Shown here: in pieces, positions 1 to 5,669 of the stretch
How positions within the stretch are numbered: the first letter of the stretch is position 1
Layout: the number at the start of each line of letters is the position of its first letter
NCBI GenBank assembly: GCA_002394725.1
Contig: DGUQ01000164.1
Location: forward strand, 1 to 8,920
DNA from: Ruminococcaceae bacterium UBA4306
GTDB taxonomy: Bacteria > Bacillota > Clostridia > Oscillospirales > Acutalibacteraceae
Length of the DNA: 8,920 nt
Reading direction: 5' to 3'
Notes under the pieces: model-generated
Database searches by the model: none
The model's input: only the letters and a program-made list of their open reading frames with translations
What the model was told of the DNA's origin: nothing
Made by a program: the position numbers and the translations under genes

Positions 1-850
1 TCCCCCGATAGGCTGTACACTGTCTTTCCAGCGGCATCTGACGGATCCTGTCATCATAGCGGAAAACGACCCTGTTTGAGCAATTATGGAAGGAATCATT
101 CGCCTTCAGCATGGGACGGGCATTGACGATGTAATTACTGATAAGCGGCGCCTCGTGCTGCGGATGAACGCGCTCGACAGCTCTTGCCATCAATACTGAC
201 AGCATGATCCCCGGCGTACCGTCCATTTCTCTGGTAAACGGCAAAAAGGACTCCTCAGGAATCATCAGCCTGAGGATCAGCCCCTTGCTGTCCACATGTT
301 CAAGCCCGGATGTCTTCATAAGATTCAACGCCTTCGGTGAAGGTGGGAGCTTGAGCTTGCTGAGATCAATCAGGGGCAGATCGTCTGTCGGGTCGTGGGT
401 CTCCGCCTGTGTGATCTTTGTTTCCAGCGTCTTGATACCGGGAATATCCTCTTCATCGAAATAGTAGTAAAGCAGTGTGGCGATGAGGGAATACAAGCCT
501 GTTCCGTCGGAGCGGCCATGAAAGAAATCGACATACAGGTTGTCCTCCTCATAGCACACCGCCCAGATATGGCCGTTTGTTTCCGGTGATCCGAGGTTTA
601 CCGCTTTCTTTGTGTGAAGCAGCGCGACAGGATCGCTGTTCACCTCATAATAGTATTCATGTGCGTTACGCTTGAGATAAACGCAAAAGTAGGGATACCT
701 CTGCGCGGTCTTATCTACAGCGCTTCTCAGCTTCTCCCCGTCAATTATGTGATCGAGGCGCAAATGAGCACGAACCGTATAGCTTCCATGACTTGTTGCA
801 TAGAGCATTGTCGCGTCACCGCACGTTACCTTCAAAGAATGATCCTTCAT
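1..850 (-). CDS. Condensation/alcohol acetyltransferase-like acyltransferase, partial (C-terminus outside window)
   Basis: The ATG at 850-848 opens a frame with no stop down to the window edge, giving 283 visible codons. Residues 111-116 read HGRSDG, which matches the HxxxDG active-site motif of the CoA-dependent acyltransferase superfamily (chloramphenicol acetyltransferase, NRPS condensation domains, alcohol acetyltransferases, wax-ester synthases). In that superfamily the His is the general base. The motif sits about 110 residues from the start, after a region resembling the usual N-terminal half (HLRLDHIIDGEKLRSAVDKT, then an RYPYF block), and is followed by a hydrophobic helix (LYSLIATLLYYY). 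Superfamily members are usually 400-450 residues, so roughly a third is missing to the left. No signal peptide or carrier domain is visible. AGAGGG lies just upstream of the ATG, and a promoter is seen at 919-947. The acyl acceptor cannot be told from this fragment. Superfamily placement is firm; substrate is unknown. Confidence 0.8.
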   Translation of the reverse strand, partial: MKDHSLKVTCGDATMLYATSHGSYTVRAHLRLDHIIDGEKLRSAVDKTAQRYPYFCVYLKRNAHEYYYEVNSDPVALLHTKKAVNLGSPETNGHIWAVCYEEDNLYVDFFHGRSDGTGLYSLIATLLYYYFDEEDIPGIKTLETKITQAETHDPTDDLPLIDLSKLKLPPSPKALNLMKTSGLEHVDSKGLILRLMIPEESFLPFTREMDGTPGIMLSVLMARAVERVHPQHEAPLISNYIVNARPMLKANDSFHNCSNRVVFRYDDRIRQMPLERQCTAYRG

Positions 851-918
851 TTTCCCTCTGTCCTTTTTCTTATTTGTTTGTCGCCGGAGCATATCTTGTT
901 CCCAACTCTCTGTTGTAA

Positions 919-947
919 ATCATAGCATATGGAGATAAGAAAAACAA
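919..947 (-). promoter_or_regulatory. Sigma-A promoter for the acyltransferase gene
   Basis: On the minus strand a TTGTTT -35 box (947-942) and a TATGAT -10 box (924-919) are separated by exactly 17 bp. The -10 is preceded by TGC, giving an extended -10 (TGnTATGAT). The expected start near 912 would leave a leader of about 60 nt before the ATG at 850. I see no riboswitch-like structure in that leader. Confidence 0.6.
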
Positions 948-1141
948 GAAGGAAGAAAAAGCAATGTAAAGATACTTAGGATTACCGGACAAACGAATTT
1001 TTATCTTAATCAGGCTAATTATAATATCCAGCGGCAATACCGACAAATAAAGAGAAAGATTTTTTGCTGAATGTGACAAGGCGCTGTTGCCGAGCGAGGG
1101 CTTTTCTTTGATAAGGCGTGGTAATATTTGCCGACTGTCTA
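948..1141. other. AT-rich divergent intergenic segment, no gene seen
   Basis: This stretch of about 190 bp lies between the two divergent promoters, within a gene-free region of 354 bp (851-1204). It is more AT-rich than the flanking genes and has short A-tracts. I see no RNA gene, no convincing hairpin terminator and no well-started ORF in it. A regulator-binding site is possible but no clear dyad stands out. Confidence 0.5.
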
Positions 1142-1170
1142 TTGTAAAGCGCGGTGTTTTATGATATGAT
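1142..1170 (+). promoter_or_regulatory. Sigma-A promoter for the deformylase-like gene
   Basis: TTGTAA at 1142-1147 and TATGAT at 1165-1170 are separated by 17 bp. The expected transcript start near 1177 lies downstream of the GTG at 1154 but upstream of the ATG at 1205. It therefore supports the ATG at 1205 as the translation start and leaves a leader of about 28 nt. Confidence 0.6.
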
Positions 1171-1191
1171 TTTGCTGTACAAGTTAGATGC

Positions 1192-1196
1192 GGAGG
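1192..1196 (+). promoter_or_regulatory. Ribosome binding site fixing the deformylase start
   Basis: GGAGG lies 8 nt before the ATG at 1205. The longer frame beginning with GTG at 1154 has no Shine-Dalgarno site and overlaps the promoter, so this site decides the start. Confidence 0.75.
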
Positions 1197-1204
1197 ACGG
1201 AAGA

Positions 1205-1618
1205 ATGGTCAAAGAATTAGTGCATGATCCGCTGTTTTTGGGGATCAAATCAAAGGATGCAACAAAGGACGACATCCTCGTCGGGCGGGATCTTCTCGAC
1301 ACGCTCATGGCGCACCGCGAGACGTGCGTGGGCATGGCCGCCAATATGATAGGAGTCACCAAGCGCATCATCGCATTCAATGATAACGGCAGATACACTG
1401 TGATGTACAATCCCGAGATCGTGAGCAAGTCTGGGGTCTTTCAGACGGAGGAAGGCTGTCTTTCTCTGCTCGGAGGTCCGAGACCGACAACGCGCTACAA
1501 GACCATCCGCGTGAAGTTTCAGGACAACAGCTTCTCTTGGAAAACGGCAAGCTACTCAGGCTTCACCGCGCAGATCATTCAGCACGAGATCGACCACTGC
1601 AACGGAGTATTGATTTAA
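1205..1618 (+). CDS. def: Peptide deformylase-like protein
   Basis: This 137-aa protein has the three deformylase motifs in order: GMAANMIG at 43-50 (motif 1), EGCLSL at 83-88 (motif 2, Cys85 a metal ligand) and HEIDH at 127-131 (motif 3, two His ligands and the catalytic Glu128). Peptide deformylase removes the N-terminal formyl group from nascent proteins in the cytoplasm using a bound metal. The metal site and catalytic Glu are intact. In motif 1 (usually GxGxAAxQ) the conserved Gln, which helps hold the formyl oxygen, is Met48 here. The protein ends shortly after motif 3 and is shorter than the roughly 165-190 residues of classical enzymes. It is therefore probably a short clostridial paralogue and not the main housekeeping enzyme. 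The ATG at 1205 is chosen because of GGAGG 8 nt upstream and the promoter position. It is the only plus-strand gene and is probably monocistronic, since a terminator follows. Confidence 0.85.
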   Translation: MVKELVHDPLFLGIKSKDATKDDILVGRDLLDTLMAHRETCVGMAANMIGVTKRIIAFNDNGRYTVMYNPEIVSKSGVFQTEEGCLSLLGGPRPTTRYKTIRVKFQDNSFSWKTASYSGFTAQIIQHEIDHCNGVLI

Positions 1619-1666
1619 AGATACTGTCGGATAACCTGCACACAGTGAAAATCGGCGATAAACAGG

Positions 1667-1699
1667 CAGGCTGTACTCTCACAATGAGAGCACAGCCTG
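1667..1699. terminator. Bidirectional intrinsic terminator between convergent genes
   Basis: Arms CAGGCTGTACTCTC (1667-1680) and GAGAGCACAGCCTG (1686-1699) form a 14-bp stem with a single A/C mismatch around an ACAAT loop. It lies between the plus-strand deformylase stop (1618) and the minus-strand acetyltransferase stop (1712). The plus side is followed by a T-rich run (TTGGTGTTTCATTTATTTC). The minus side reads into a moderately T-rich stretch (TTTATCGCCGATTTT). It can therefore serve both transcripts. Confidence 0.75.
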
Positions 1700-1711
1700 T
1701 TGGTGTTTCAT

Positions 1712-2266
1712 TTATTTCTCGTTAAATCTCGACTTATCCAACGTCTTGATCACCCTTGCCGGCGAGCCGACGGCCACCGCGAAGTCGGGCACATCGTGCG
1801 TAACGACAGAAGCCGCGCCGACGATGGCGTATTTGCCGACCCGAACACCGGGCAGAATCGTTGCGCCCGCACCGATCCAAGCGCCTTTGCCGATCAGGAC
1901 AGGCTTGCAGGTCAGGATCTGTCTGTCGTAGGGATCATGATTGCTGGTGAGGATCTGCACATTCGCCGCGATCATGGCGTCATCTTCGATCGTCACACCG
2001 CCGCGCGACATGGAGAGCAGATTGCTGTTGATATAGACGTTCTTTCCGATCTTGACCTGATCGGCGCATACCATGCTGATCGGCGGAGCGATATAGCTCC
2101 CCTCACCGATATTCTCGCCAAACAGCTCCTTGAGCAAAGCGTTGTATTCTTCCGTCATCGGCATCGTATGATTGAGCTTGAAGATCAACTCCGCGTCCCG
2201 CTTTCCTCTATCGGCTCCCTCGGGATTCGGAATCCTCATATCGACACGTATTTCTTTACAATCCAT
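1712..2266 (-). CDS. Sugar O-acetyltransferase, LacA/Maa/NodL family
   Basis: This 184-aa protein is close to the normal size of maltose and galactoside O-acetyltransferases, which move acetyl from acetyl-CoA to a sugar hydroxyl in the cytoplasm. The N-terminal 55 residues match the short helical mac-type domain (EEYNALLKELFG at 40-50). From about 60 to 175 there are imperfect hexapeptide repeats of a left-handed beta-helix (VKIGKNVYI, VTIEDDAMIA, VLIGKGAWIG, VRVGKYAIVG). His110 in TSNHDP sits where the family's catalytic histidine is found, and the VGSPARVIK end is typical. The start has AGGAGG at 2276-2271, only 4 nt from the ATG, a little tight. It is the last gene of the nine-gene operon, 25 nt after the flavoprotein, and transcription would end at the hairpin near 1667-1699. 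Acceptor specificity cannot be read from sequence. Confidence 0.88.
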   Translation of the reverse strand: MDCKEIRVDMRIPNPEGADRGKRDAELIFKLNHTMPMTEEYNALLKELFGENIGEGSYIAPPISMVCADQVKIGKNVYINSNLLSMSRGGVTIEDDAMIAANVQILTSNHDPYDRQILTCKPVLIGKGAWIGAGATILPGVRVGKYAIVGAASVVTHDVPDFAVAVGSPARVIKTLDKSRFNEK

Positions 2267-2291
2267 ATATCCTCCTAATAATCATCAGTGT

Positions 2292-2927
2292 TTATGAGAA
2301 CATTGTTGCGCCCATCTCGAAGGCTTTTTCACATTCCTTCGGGAACACGGTTTCGTGGCGCTTCTGCTTTGCCTTCGGGTTGAACATCGTCCACTCCCAG
2401 TCGGTCTTGCTGTAGTCCCTGAGCTGTAAGGTGTCGCCGCTGATCAAGGTCTTAGTCGGGCCGACAAAGCGGCTCAGCGTGTTTTTATAATTCTTCACAA
2501 GGCTTCTGTACATGGTATCCGGCGCGTTGCTGGTCATGATCAGCAGCACGGGGATCGGGTTCTGATTACAGCAAGGGGTTTCGAGATTGTAGGTCAGGCT
2601 CTGAAAAATCAGGCGTTCATACAGCGCGCGGAAAGAAGCCGTCATCTCAGACAGATAATTCGGCGATCCGATGATCAGACCGTCCGCTTCTCTGATCGCG
2701 TCGAGCACAGGCGTCAATCCGTCACGGCAGATACAATGACCCTTATTCTTTTCCTTTTTACAGCTGAAGCAGGAGATACAGCCCGTGTACCGTTCCAACC
2801 GAAACAAATCGAATTTTACTACCTCTGCGCCCTTTGACTCAGCGCCTTTGATTGCTTCGTTGATCAGCGTATCGGTATTATAGCCCTTTCTCGGGCCTGC
2901 GTTGACCGCGATCATCTTTTTACTCAT
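2292..2927 (-). CDS. Flavodoxin-fold NAD(P)H-dependent oxidoreductase, iron-sulfur-flavoprotein-like
   Basis: This 211-aa protein belongs to the flavodoxin-like NADPH-dependent FMN reductase family, cytoplasmic redox proteins that bind FMN. The phosphate-binding loop is NAGPRKGYNTDTL at 9-21, the second flavin-contacting segment is IIGSPNYLSEMTASF at 85-99, and an alternating beta/alpha pattern runs throughout. Cysteines at 50, 53 and 56 (GCISCFSCKK) plus 65 and 67 form a cluster. Iron-sulfur flavoproteins bind a 4Fe-4S cluster through Cx2Cx2Cx4-7C. Here the fourth spacing is 8, so a cluster is possible but not assured. The C-terminal third (WEWTMFNPKAKQKRHE) is the usual cap of this clostridial subfamily. 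GGAGGG lies 5 nt before the ATG. It follows the second Nudix gene by 49 nt, the widest gap in the operon. Electron donor and acceptor are unknown. Confidence 0.85.
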   Translation of the reverse strand: MSKKMIAVNAGPRKGYNTDTLINEAIKGAESKGAEVVKFDLFRLERYTGCISCFSCKKEKNKGHCICRDGLTPVLDAIREADGLIIGSPNYLSEMTASFRALYERLIFQSLTYNLETPCCNQNPIPVLLIMTSNAPDTMYRSLVKNYKNTLSRFVGPTKTLISGDTLQLRDYSKTDWEWTMFNPKAKQKRHETVFPKECEKAFEMGATMFS

Positions 2928-2976
2928 ATTTACCCTCCGTTATTTTATTGAATATATCAAAAGCTATCTTACTGAA

Positions 2977-3432
2977 TCAGAATTTATCAATATATGCGGA
3001 TACCACCTGACGAATCGGCGGAGAGATCTCGGACAGGTCGATCTCCTCGCATGAAAAGAACCTCAGTTCTTCCATCTCGCCGTCGAGCGACTTCGGCTCA
3101 CCGTGCCATTTACGGCAAATATAGATGATCTCAAAGTTAGATACCTCGTCGCCGTTCGGATAGATATAATGCGCCTCGGGTCCCGAATTTACATAGAAGA
3201 ATATAAGCTCCTCGGCGGTCAGCCCCATTTCCTCATACAGCTCCCGTTTCGCGCAATCCTCAACGCGCTCGTCAATCTCGACAGCGCCGCCGGAATAGCC
3301 CCACATCTTATTATCCGAGCGTTTACCCAGCAATATCCTGCCCTGTTCGTCAACGCAGATGATACTCGCCGCGCATTGTATGAGCGTTCTGTGTCCGACG
3401 AGCTTTCTCATTTCAGCAATATAACCTGTCAT
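2977..3432 (-). CDS. Nudix hydrolase (second of two in the operon)
   Basis: This 151-aa protein has a textbook Nudix box at 49-71: Gly49, five residues, Glu55, seven residues, Arg63-Glu64-Leu65, Glu67-Glu68, Gly70 and Leu71. The box binds divalent metal and catalyses hydrolysis of nucleoside diphosphates linked to another group. The preceding strand (GRILLGKRSDNKMWGYSGG) and following strands are complete, so the enzyme looks functional. Substrate could be an oxidised nucleotide, ADP-ribose or a nucleotide sugar. I take the ATG at 3432 because AGAAGGG (3447-3441) is 8 nt upstream. The frame extends 12 residues further to 3468, but that start would overlap the preceding gene and has no ribosome binding site. 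The gap to the preceding gene is 16 nt. Confidence 0.9.
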   Translation of the reverse strand: MTGYIAEMRKLVGHRTLIQCAASIICVDEQGRILLGKRSDNKMWGYSGGAVEIDERVEDCAKRELYEEMGLTAEELIFFYVNSGPEAHYIYPNGDEVSNFEIIYICRKWHGEPKSLDGEMEELRFFSCEEIDLSEISPPIRQVVSAYIDKF

Positions 3433-3440
3433 CTTTTGTT

Positions 3441-3447
3441 CCCTTCT
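3441..3447 (-). promoter_or_regulatory. Ribosome binding site fixing the second Nudix start
   Basis: AGAAGGG on the minus strand lies 8 nt before the ATG at 3432. It falls directly after the upstream gene's stop codon, which favours the shorter reading of the gene over the frame start at 3468. Confidence 0.65.
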
Positions 3448-3448
3448 C

Positions 3449-3730
3449 TCATTCTTCCTCAGGCACATCTATGAGCATCGTATTCCGTGAAAGGCAATGC
3501 AGCTTCACATCGTGGTCGGGCATGGTGAAACTCAGGACAAAGCCCTTCTCCCGATCATAGTCCCGCATCAGCTCAGCGCCGTCAAGGGTGAATGAATAGT
3601 TCGTATCCGTGGCGATCATGTCAAAGTACAACGTCACTTTCTCTCCGGCTCTGTACTCGTCCTTCGCGTTTGGATACGCCATCTTCTGACCGCAGTAGTC
3701 GATCTTGTATTTCTTTGCGAATAGTCCCAT
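3449..3730 (-). CDS. Small hypothetical protein, beta-rich
   Basis: This 93-aa protein is one I do not recognise by name. It begins MGLFAKKYKIDYCGQK and has no signal peptide or membrane segment, so it is probably cytoplasmic. Residues about 30-75 alternate like beta strands (KVTLYFDMIATDTNYSFTLDG). They end in GFVLSFTMPDHDVKL, which resembles the FTMPxxDVxL edge of InlB-type B-repeats (a beta-grasp-like small domain). That is a resemblance only. Cys14 and Cys80 are the only cysteines. The C-terminus is acidic (DVPEEE). GAGGTG lies a few nt before the ATG. It sits in the operon 31 nt after the small P-loop gene and 16 nt before the Nudix gene. Composition matches its neighbours and the start and spacing are convincing, so I regard it as a real gene of unknown role. 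Confidence 0.75.
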   Translation of the reverse strand: MGLFAKKYKIDYCGQKMAYPNAKDEYRAGEKVTLYFDMIATDTNYSFTLDGAELMRDYDREKGFVLSFTMPDHDVKLHCLSRNTMLIDVPEEE

Positions 3731-3761
3731 GTTGCACCTCGATATATACAGTGTTATTGTG

Positions 3762-4292
3762 TCAATTCAAAGATGATAACTGATTTGTCGTCTGTTCGTA
3801 GTCAGAATCGATCAGCTCGATCTGTTCACCAGCACATTGAAAGCCGTCGATGATACTCCTGTTTTCTGACTTCAAACCCTCTATCGTACAATCCGCATGG
3901 ACTAATCGGGATTCTATATCTGACTCATGCGCAATAATTTCGCTGAAATGATTCTCTATATACTTTTCGCTCATAGCAAGACAGATAAATCGGATCGACG
4001 GTAAGTATCTCTCATCAAAATCCTTTCGCCAATCGAACGGGATATAACAGCCCTCCACGATCAGGTTTTGATCATTCTCGATCGCGGTCTTGATCATCTC
4101 GCGCACGATCGGCCATAGGTACGCTGTGAGCTTGTCATCGTCGCCCATCAGTGTAAGATCGGTATTGCCGCTGCGGATCAAGCCCATTTTCAGATGGTCG
4201 ATCGACAGATATGGATAATGATATTTTTCGAGTAGCTTCTGCGCCAGAAGCGTTTTACCGGTGTGAGATGCTCCTGTGATCAGCACGATCAT
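3762..4292 (-). CDS. Small P-loop kinase-like/AAA family protein
   Basis: This 176-aa protein starts almost directly with a P-loop, GASHTGKT at 7-14 (Walker A, GxxxxGKT), preceded by the strand MIVLI. An acidic residue after the second strand (SIDHLKMGLIRSG, Asp32) and LIVEGCYIP at 77-84 (third strand with Glu80) match the layout of small kinases such as adenylate, shikimate and 2-phosphoglycerate kinases and zeta-toxin-like proteins. It therefore probably transfers phosphate from ATP to a small molecule. The acceptor is unknown and I see no lid motif that decides it. No antitoxin-like gene is next to it, which argues against a zeta toxin. Its ATG overlaps the stop of the acetyltransferase gene in an ATGA (4292-4289), so translation is probably coupled. 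Annotation pipelines may label it AAA family ATPase or adenylate kinase. Confidence 0.82.
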   Translation of the reverse strand: MIVLITGASHTGKTLLAQKLLEKYHYPYLSIDHLKMGLIRSGNTDLTLMGDDDKLTAYLWPIVREMIKTAIENDQNLIVEGCYIPFDWRKDFDERYLPSIRFICLAMSEKYIENHFSEIIAHESDIESRLVHADCTIEGLKSENRSIIDGFQCAGEQIELIDSDYEQTTNQLSSLN

Positions 4293-4927
4293 AGCCTTGC
4301 CTCTATTTCTTCCTTGACCTTCGTCAGATCACTGCAAGTCAGTATCGGGATCAGGTCGTTTATTTCGTCGATGCTTTTATCCCACCAGCGGAAGGACAGG
4401 AGCAAATCGATCAGCTCATCATCAAAGCGCTTTCGCACAACCTTCGCAGGATTTCCGGCGACGATGGTGTACGGTTCCACATCACTGCCGACAATGCTGT
4501 TCGCACCAATGATCGCTCCGTCACCGATATGAACCCCGGGCAGGATCACGGCGTTTTGCCCGATCCATACATCATTTCCGATGACGGTATCGCCTTTGAG
4601 CGGCATATCGGTCGCTGCCGGTGGCTCCATATCCCAACCCTCCAGCGTATAGAACGGGAATGTCGTCACAGCGTTCATCTGATGGTTCGCGCCGTTCATC
4701 ACAAACTCCACGCCCGTGGCTATCTGGCAGAATCTGCCGATGATCAGTTTATCGCCGTTCCACGCATAATGATGTGTCACATGGCTTTCAAAATCAGAAT
4801 CGGCGATATAGGAAAAATCATCGACAATGATATTAGGATTGGTGATCGTCGGCTTGATGTAGATCTCTTTGTCGTACCCTTTGATCGGGTGGATGACGTT
4901 CGGATTCGGTTGCTTTTCGTTTTTCAT
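4289..4927 (-). CDS. Vat-type xenobiotic/streptogramin A O-acetyltransferase
   Basis: This 212-aa protein matches the Vat/CatB xenobiotic acetyltransferase family in size and motifs. These trimeric left-handed beta-helix enzymes acetylate streptogramin A or chloramphenicol from acetyl-CoA. The order is: IKPTI near the N-terminus, LIIGRFCQIATGV (61-73), MNGANHQM (77-84), KGDTVIGNDVWIG (111-123), PGVHIGDGAIIGANSIV (130-146), AGNPAKVVRKRFDDE (157-171) and an RWWDK C-terminal helix. His82 corresponds to the catalytic histidine of Vat enzymes, even to the number. The loop FPFYTLEGWDM (90-100), which covers the active site, is present. The ATG at 4927 is preferred because AGGAG lies 6 nt upstream. 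An alternative GTG at 4957 lacks a site. It lies 22 nt after the kinase gene. Whether it confers resistance or has a native substrate cannot be decided here; many genomic homologues have unknown substrates. Confidence 0.87.
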   Translation of the reverse strand: MKNEKQPNPNVIHPIKGYDKEIYIKPTITNPNIIVDDFSYIADSDFESHVTHHYAWNGDKLIIGRFCQIATGVEFVMNGANHQMNAVTTFPFYTLEGWDMEPPAATDMPLKGDTVIGNDVWIGQNAVILPGVHIGDGAIIGANSIVGSDVEPYTIVAGNPAKVVRKRFDDELIDLLLSFRWWDKSIDEINDLIPILTCSDLTKVKEEIEARL

Positions 4928-4933
4928 ATCATG

Positions 4934-4938
4934 CTCCT
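4934..4938 (-). promoter_or_regulatory. Ribosome binding site fixing the Vat-like start
   Basis: AGGAG on the minus strand lies 6 nt before the ATG at 4927. The frame could begin at a GTG at 4957 that overlaps the preceding gene by 8 nt, but that GTG has no comparable site. Confidence 0.65.
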
Positions 4939-4949
4939 GTTCCGGATCT

Positions 4950-5660
4950 TCACACACTCAACTCGAGATCCGCTTTCATCGTCTTGTTGAGGCACAGGCG
5001 TACATTCGGCATATCGCTGAATTTGACGAAGCGTTCCGCGTCCTCCCGCGTCATGCCTGTTTTCATCTTTCGCCCGATCAGCCGTTCACGGAGCACATCC
5101 GCGTCTGCAGTGAGGACGATCGTGTAGTCCGCGTATCGCGACAACTCGCGCCAGCCGTCCGCGTCGAGCAGAAGGTAATTGCCCTCGATCAGCACGATGT
5201 CTGCGTCGATGGTGATCGCGTCATCCACAGGATCGTGGAGCTGACGGTCATAGTGCGGCCATTTACAGATCTGCCCCTGAGCCGCTTCTTCGATCTTTGT
5301 CCGCAGCGCTTGCAGATCGAACGTGATCGGCGCGCCTTTGATCCTCGCCATGGGGATATTCTCACCGTCCAGCTCGACTGTATGCGTCAGCAGATATTCC
5401 TGCCTGAGGTGGAAGCCGTCCATGCCGACGGACTGCACTCTCTTATCCGGGATGGCCGACTTTGCCAAATGCTCCAGAAAGCTGACGAGCGTGCTTTTGC
5501 CCGTCCCCGGGGGTGCTACGAGCATCACGATAACGCGGCTTCCTTTCTCTGTATGCAGTTGTGATAAGTGTCGCAGCAGAGGGATCAGCGTGCCGTTGAC
5601 CAAGGCGTCACTGTAGCTCACGCTGTATTCAATTCCGTTGATGTTGGCTGAGTAGTTCAT
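4950..5660 (-). CDS. Nucleoside/nucleotide kinase family protein (uridine kinase/PRK-like)
   Basis: This 236-aa protein belongs to the P-loop kinase group that holds uridine kinase, phosphoribulokinase, bacterial pantothenate kinase and the YggC/FrcK-like proteins. The Walker A loop is APPGTGKST at 49-57. The hallmark DGFH (81-84), in VGMDGFHLRQEYL, is the acceptor-binding segment of this group. KGAPITFD (108-115), WPHYDRQLHDPV (134-145) and VLIEGNYLLLD (156-166) complete the usual pattern. RERLIGRKMKTGMT (191-204) is the basic lid. All expected parts are present, so it should be active on a sugar, nucleoside or vitamin hydroxyl; which one is not readable. The start is 9 nt after the reductase stop and lacks a clear Shine-Dalgarno site. 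It may depend on ribosomes finishing the preceding gene. Confidence 0.86.
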   Translation of the reverse strand: MNYSANINGIEYSVSYSDALVNGTLIPLLRHLSQLHTEKGSRVIVMLVAPPGTGKSTLVSFLEHLAKSAIPDKRVQSVGMDGFHLRQEYLLTHTVELDGENIPMARIKGAPITFDLQALRTKIEEAAQGQICKWPHYDRQLHDPVDDAITIDADIVLIEGNYLLLDADGWRELSRYADYTIVLTADADVLRERLIGRKMKTGMTREDAERFVKFSDMPNVRLCLNKTMKADLELSV

Positions 5661-5669
5661 AATCGTTTG

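Noticed and set aside
870..1079. A 69-codon minus-strand frame in the divergent intergenic region with hydrophobic residues
   Set aside because: It starts with TTG without a ribosome binding site, covers the promoter of the acyltransferase gene, and its hydrophobic residues are what AT-rich DNA gives by chance.
1154..1204. Upstream GTG start adding 17 residues to the deformylase-like protein
   Set aside because: It overlaps the -10 box at 1165-1170 and has no Shine-Dalgarno site, while the ATG at 1205 has GGAGG 8 nt upstream.
1700..2278. A 192-codon plus-strand frame opposite the sugar acetyltransferase
   Set aside because: It is antisense to a gene with clear hexapeptide motifs; its Asp/Arg/His-rich translation is a shadow of that gene.
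3762..4292. Zeta-type toxin of a toxin-antitoxin pair
   Set aside because: The P-loop fits several small kinases, and neither neighbour (Vat-like acetyltransferase, beta-rich 93-aa protein) looks like an antitoxin.
4928..4957. Longer Vat-like protein starting at GTG 4957
   Set aside because: It would overlap the kinase gene and lacks a ribosome binding site; the ATG at 4927 has AGGAG at 6 nt and gives the family's usual N-terminus and residue numbering.
4869..5564. A 231-codon plus-strand frame opposite the uridine-kinase-like gene
   Set aside because: It is the mirror of a well-supported kinase with Walker A and DGFH motifs, has no ribosome binding site, and crosses a gene boundary on the other strand.
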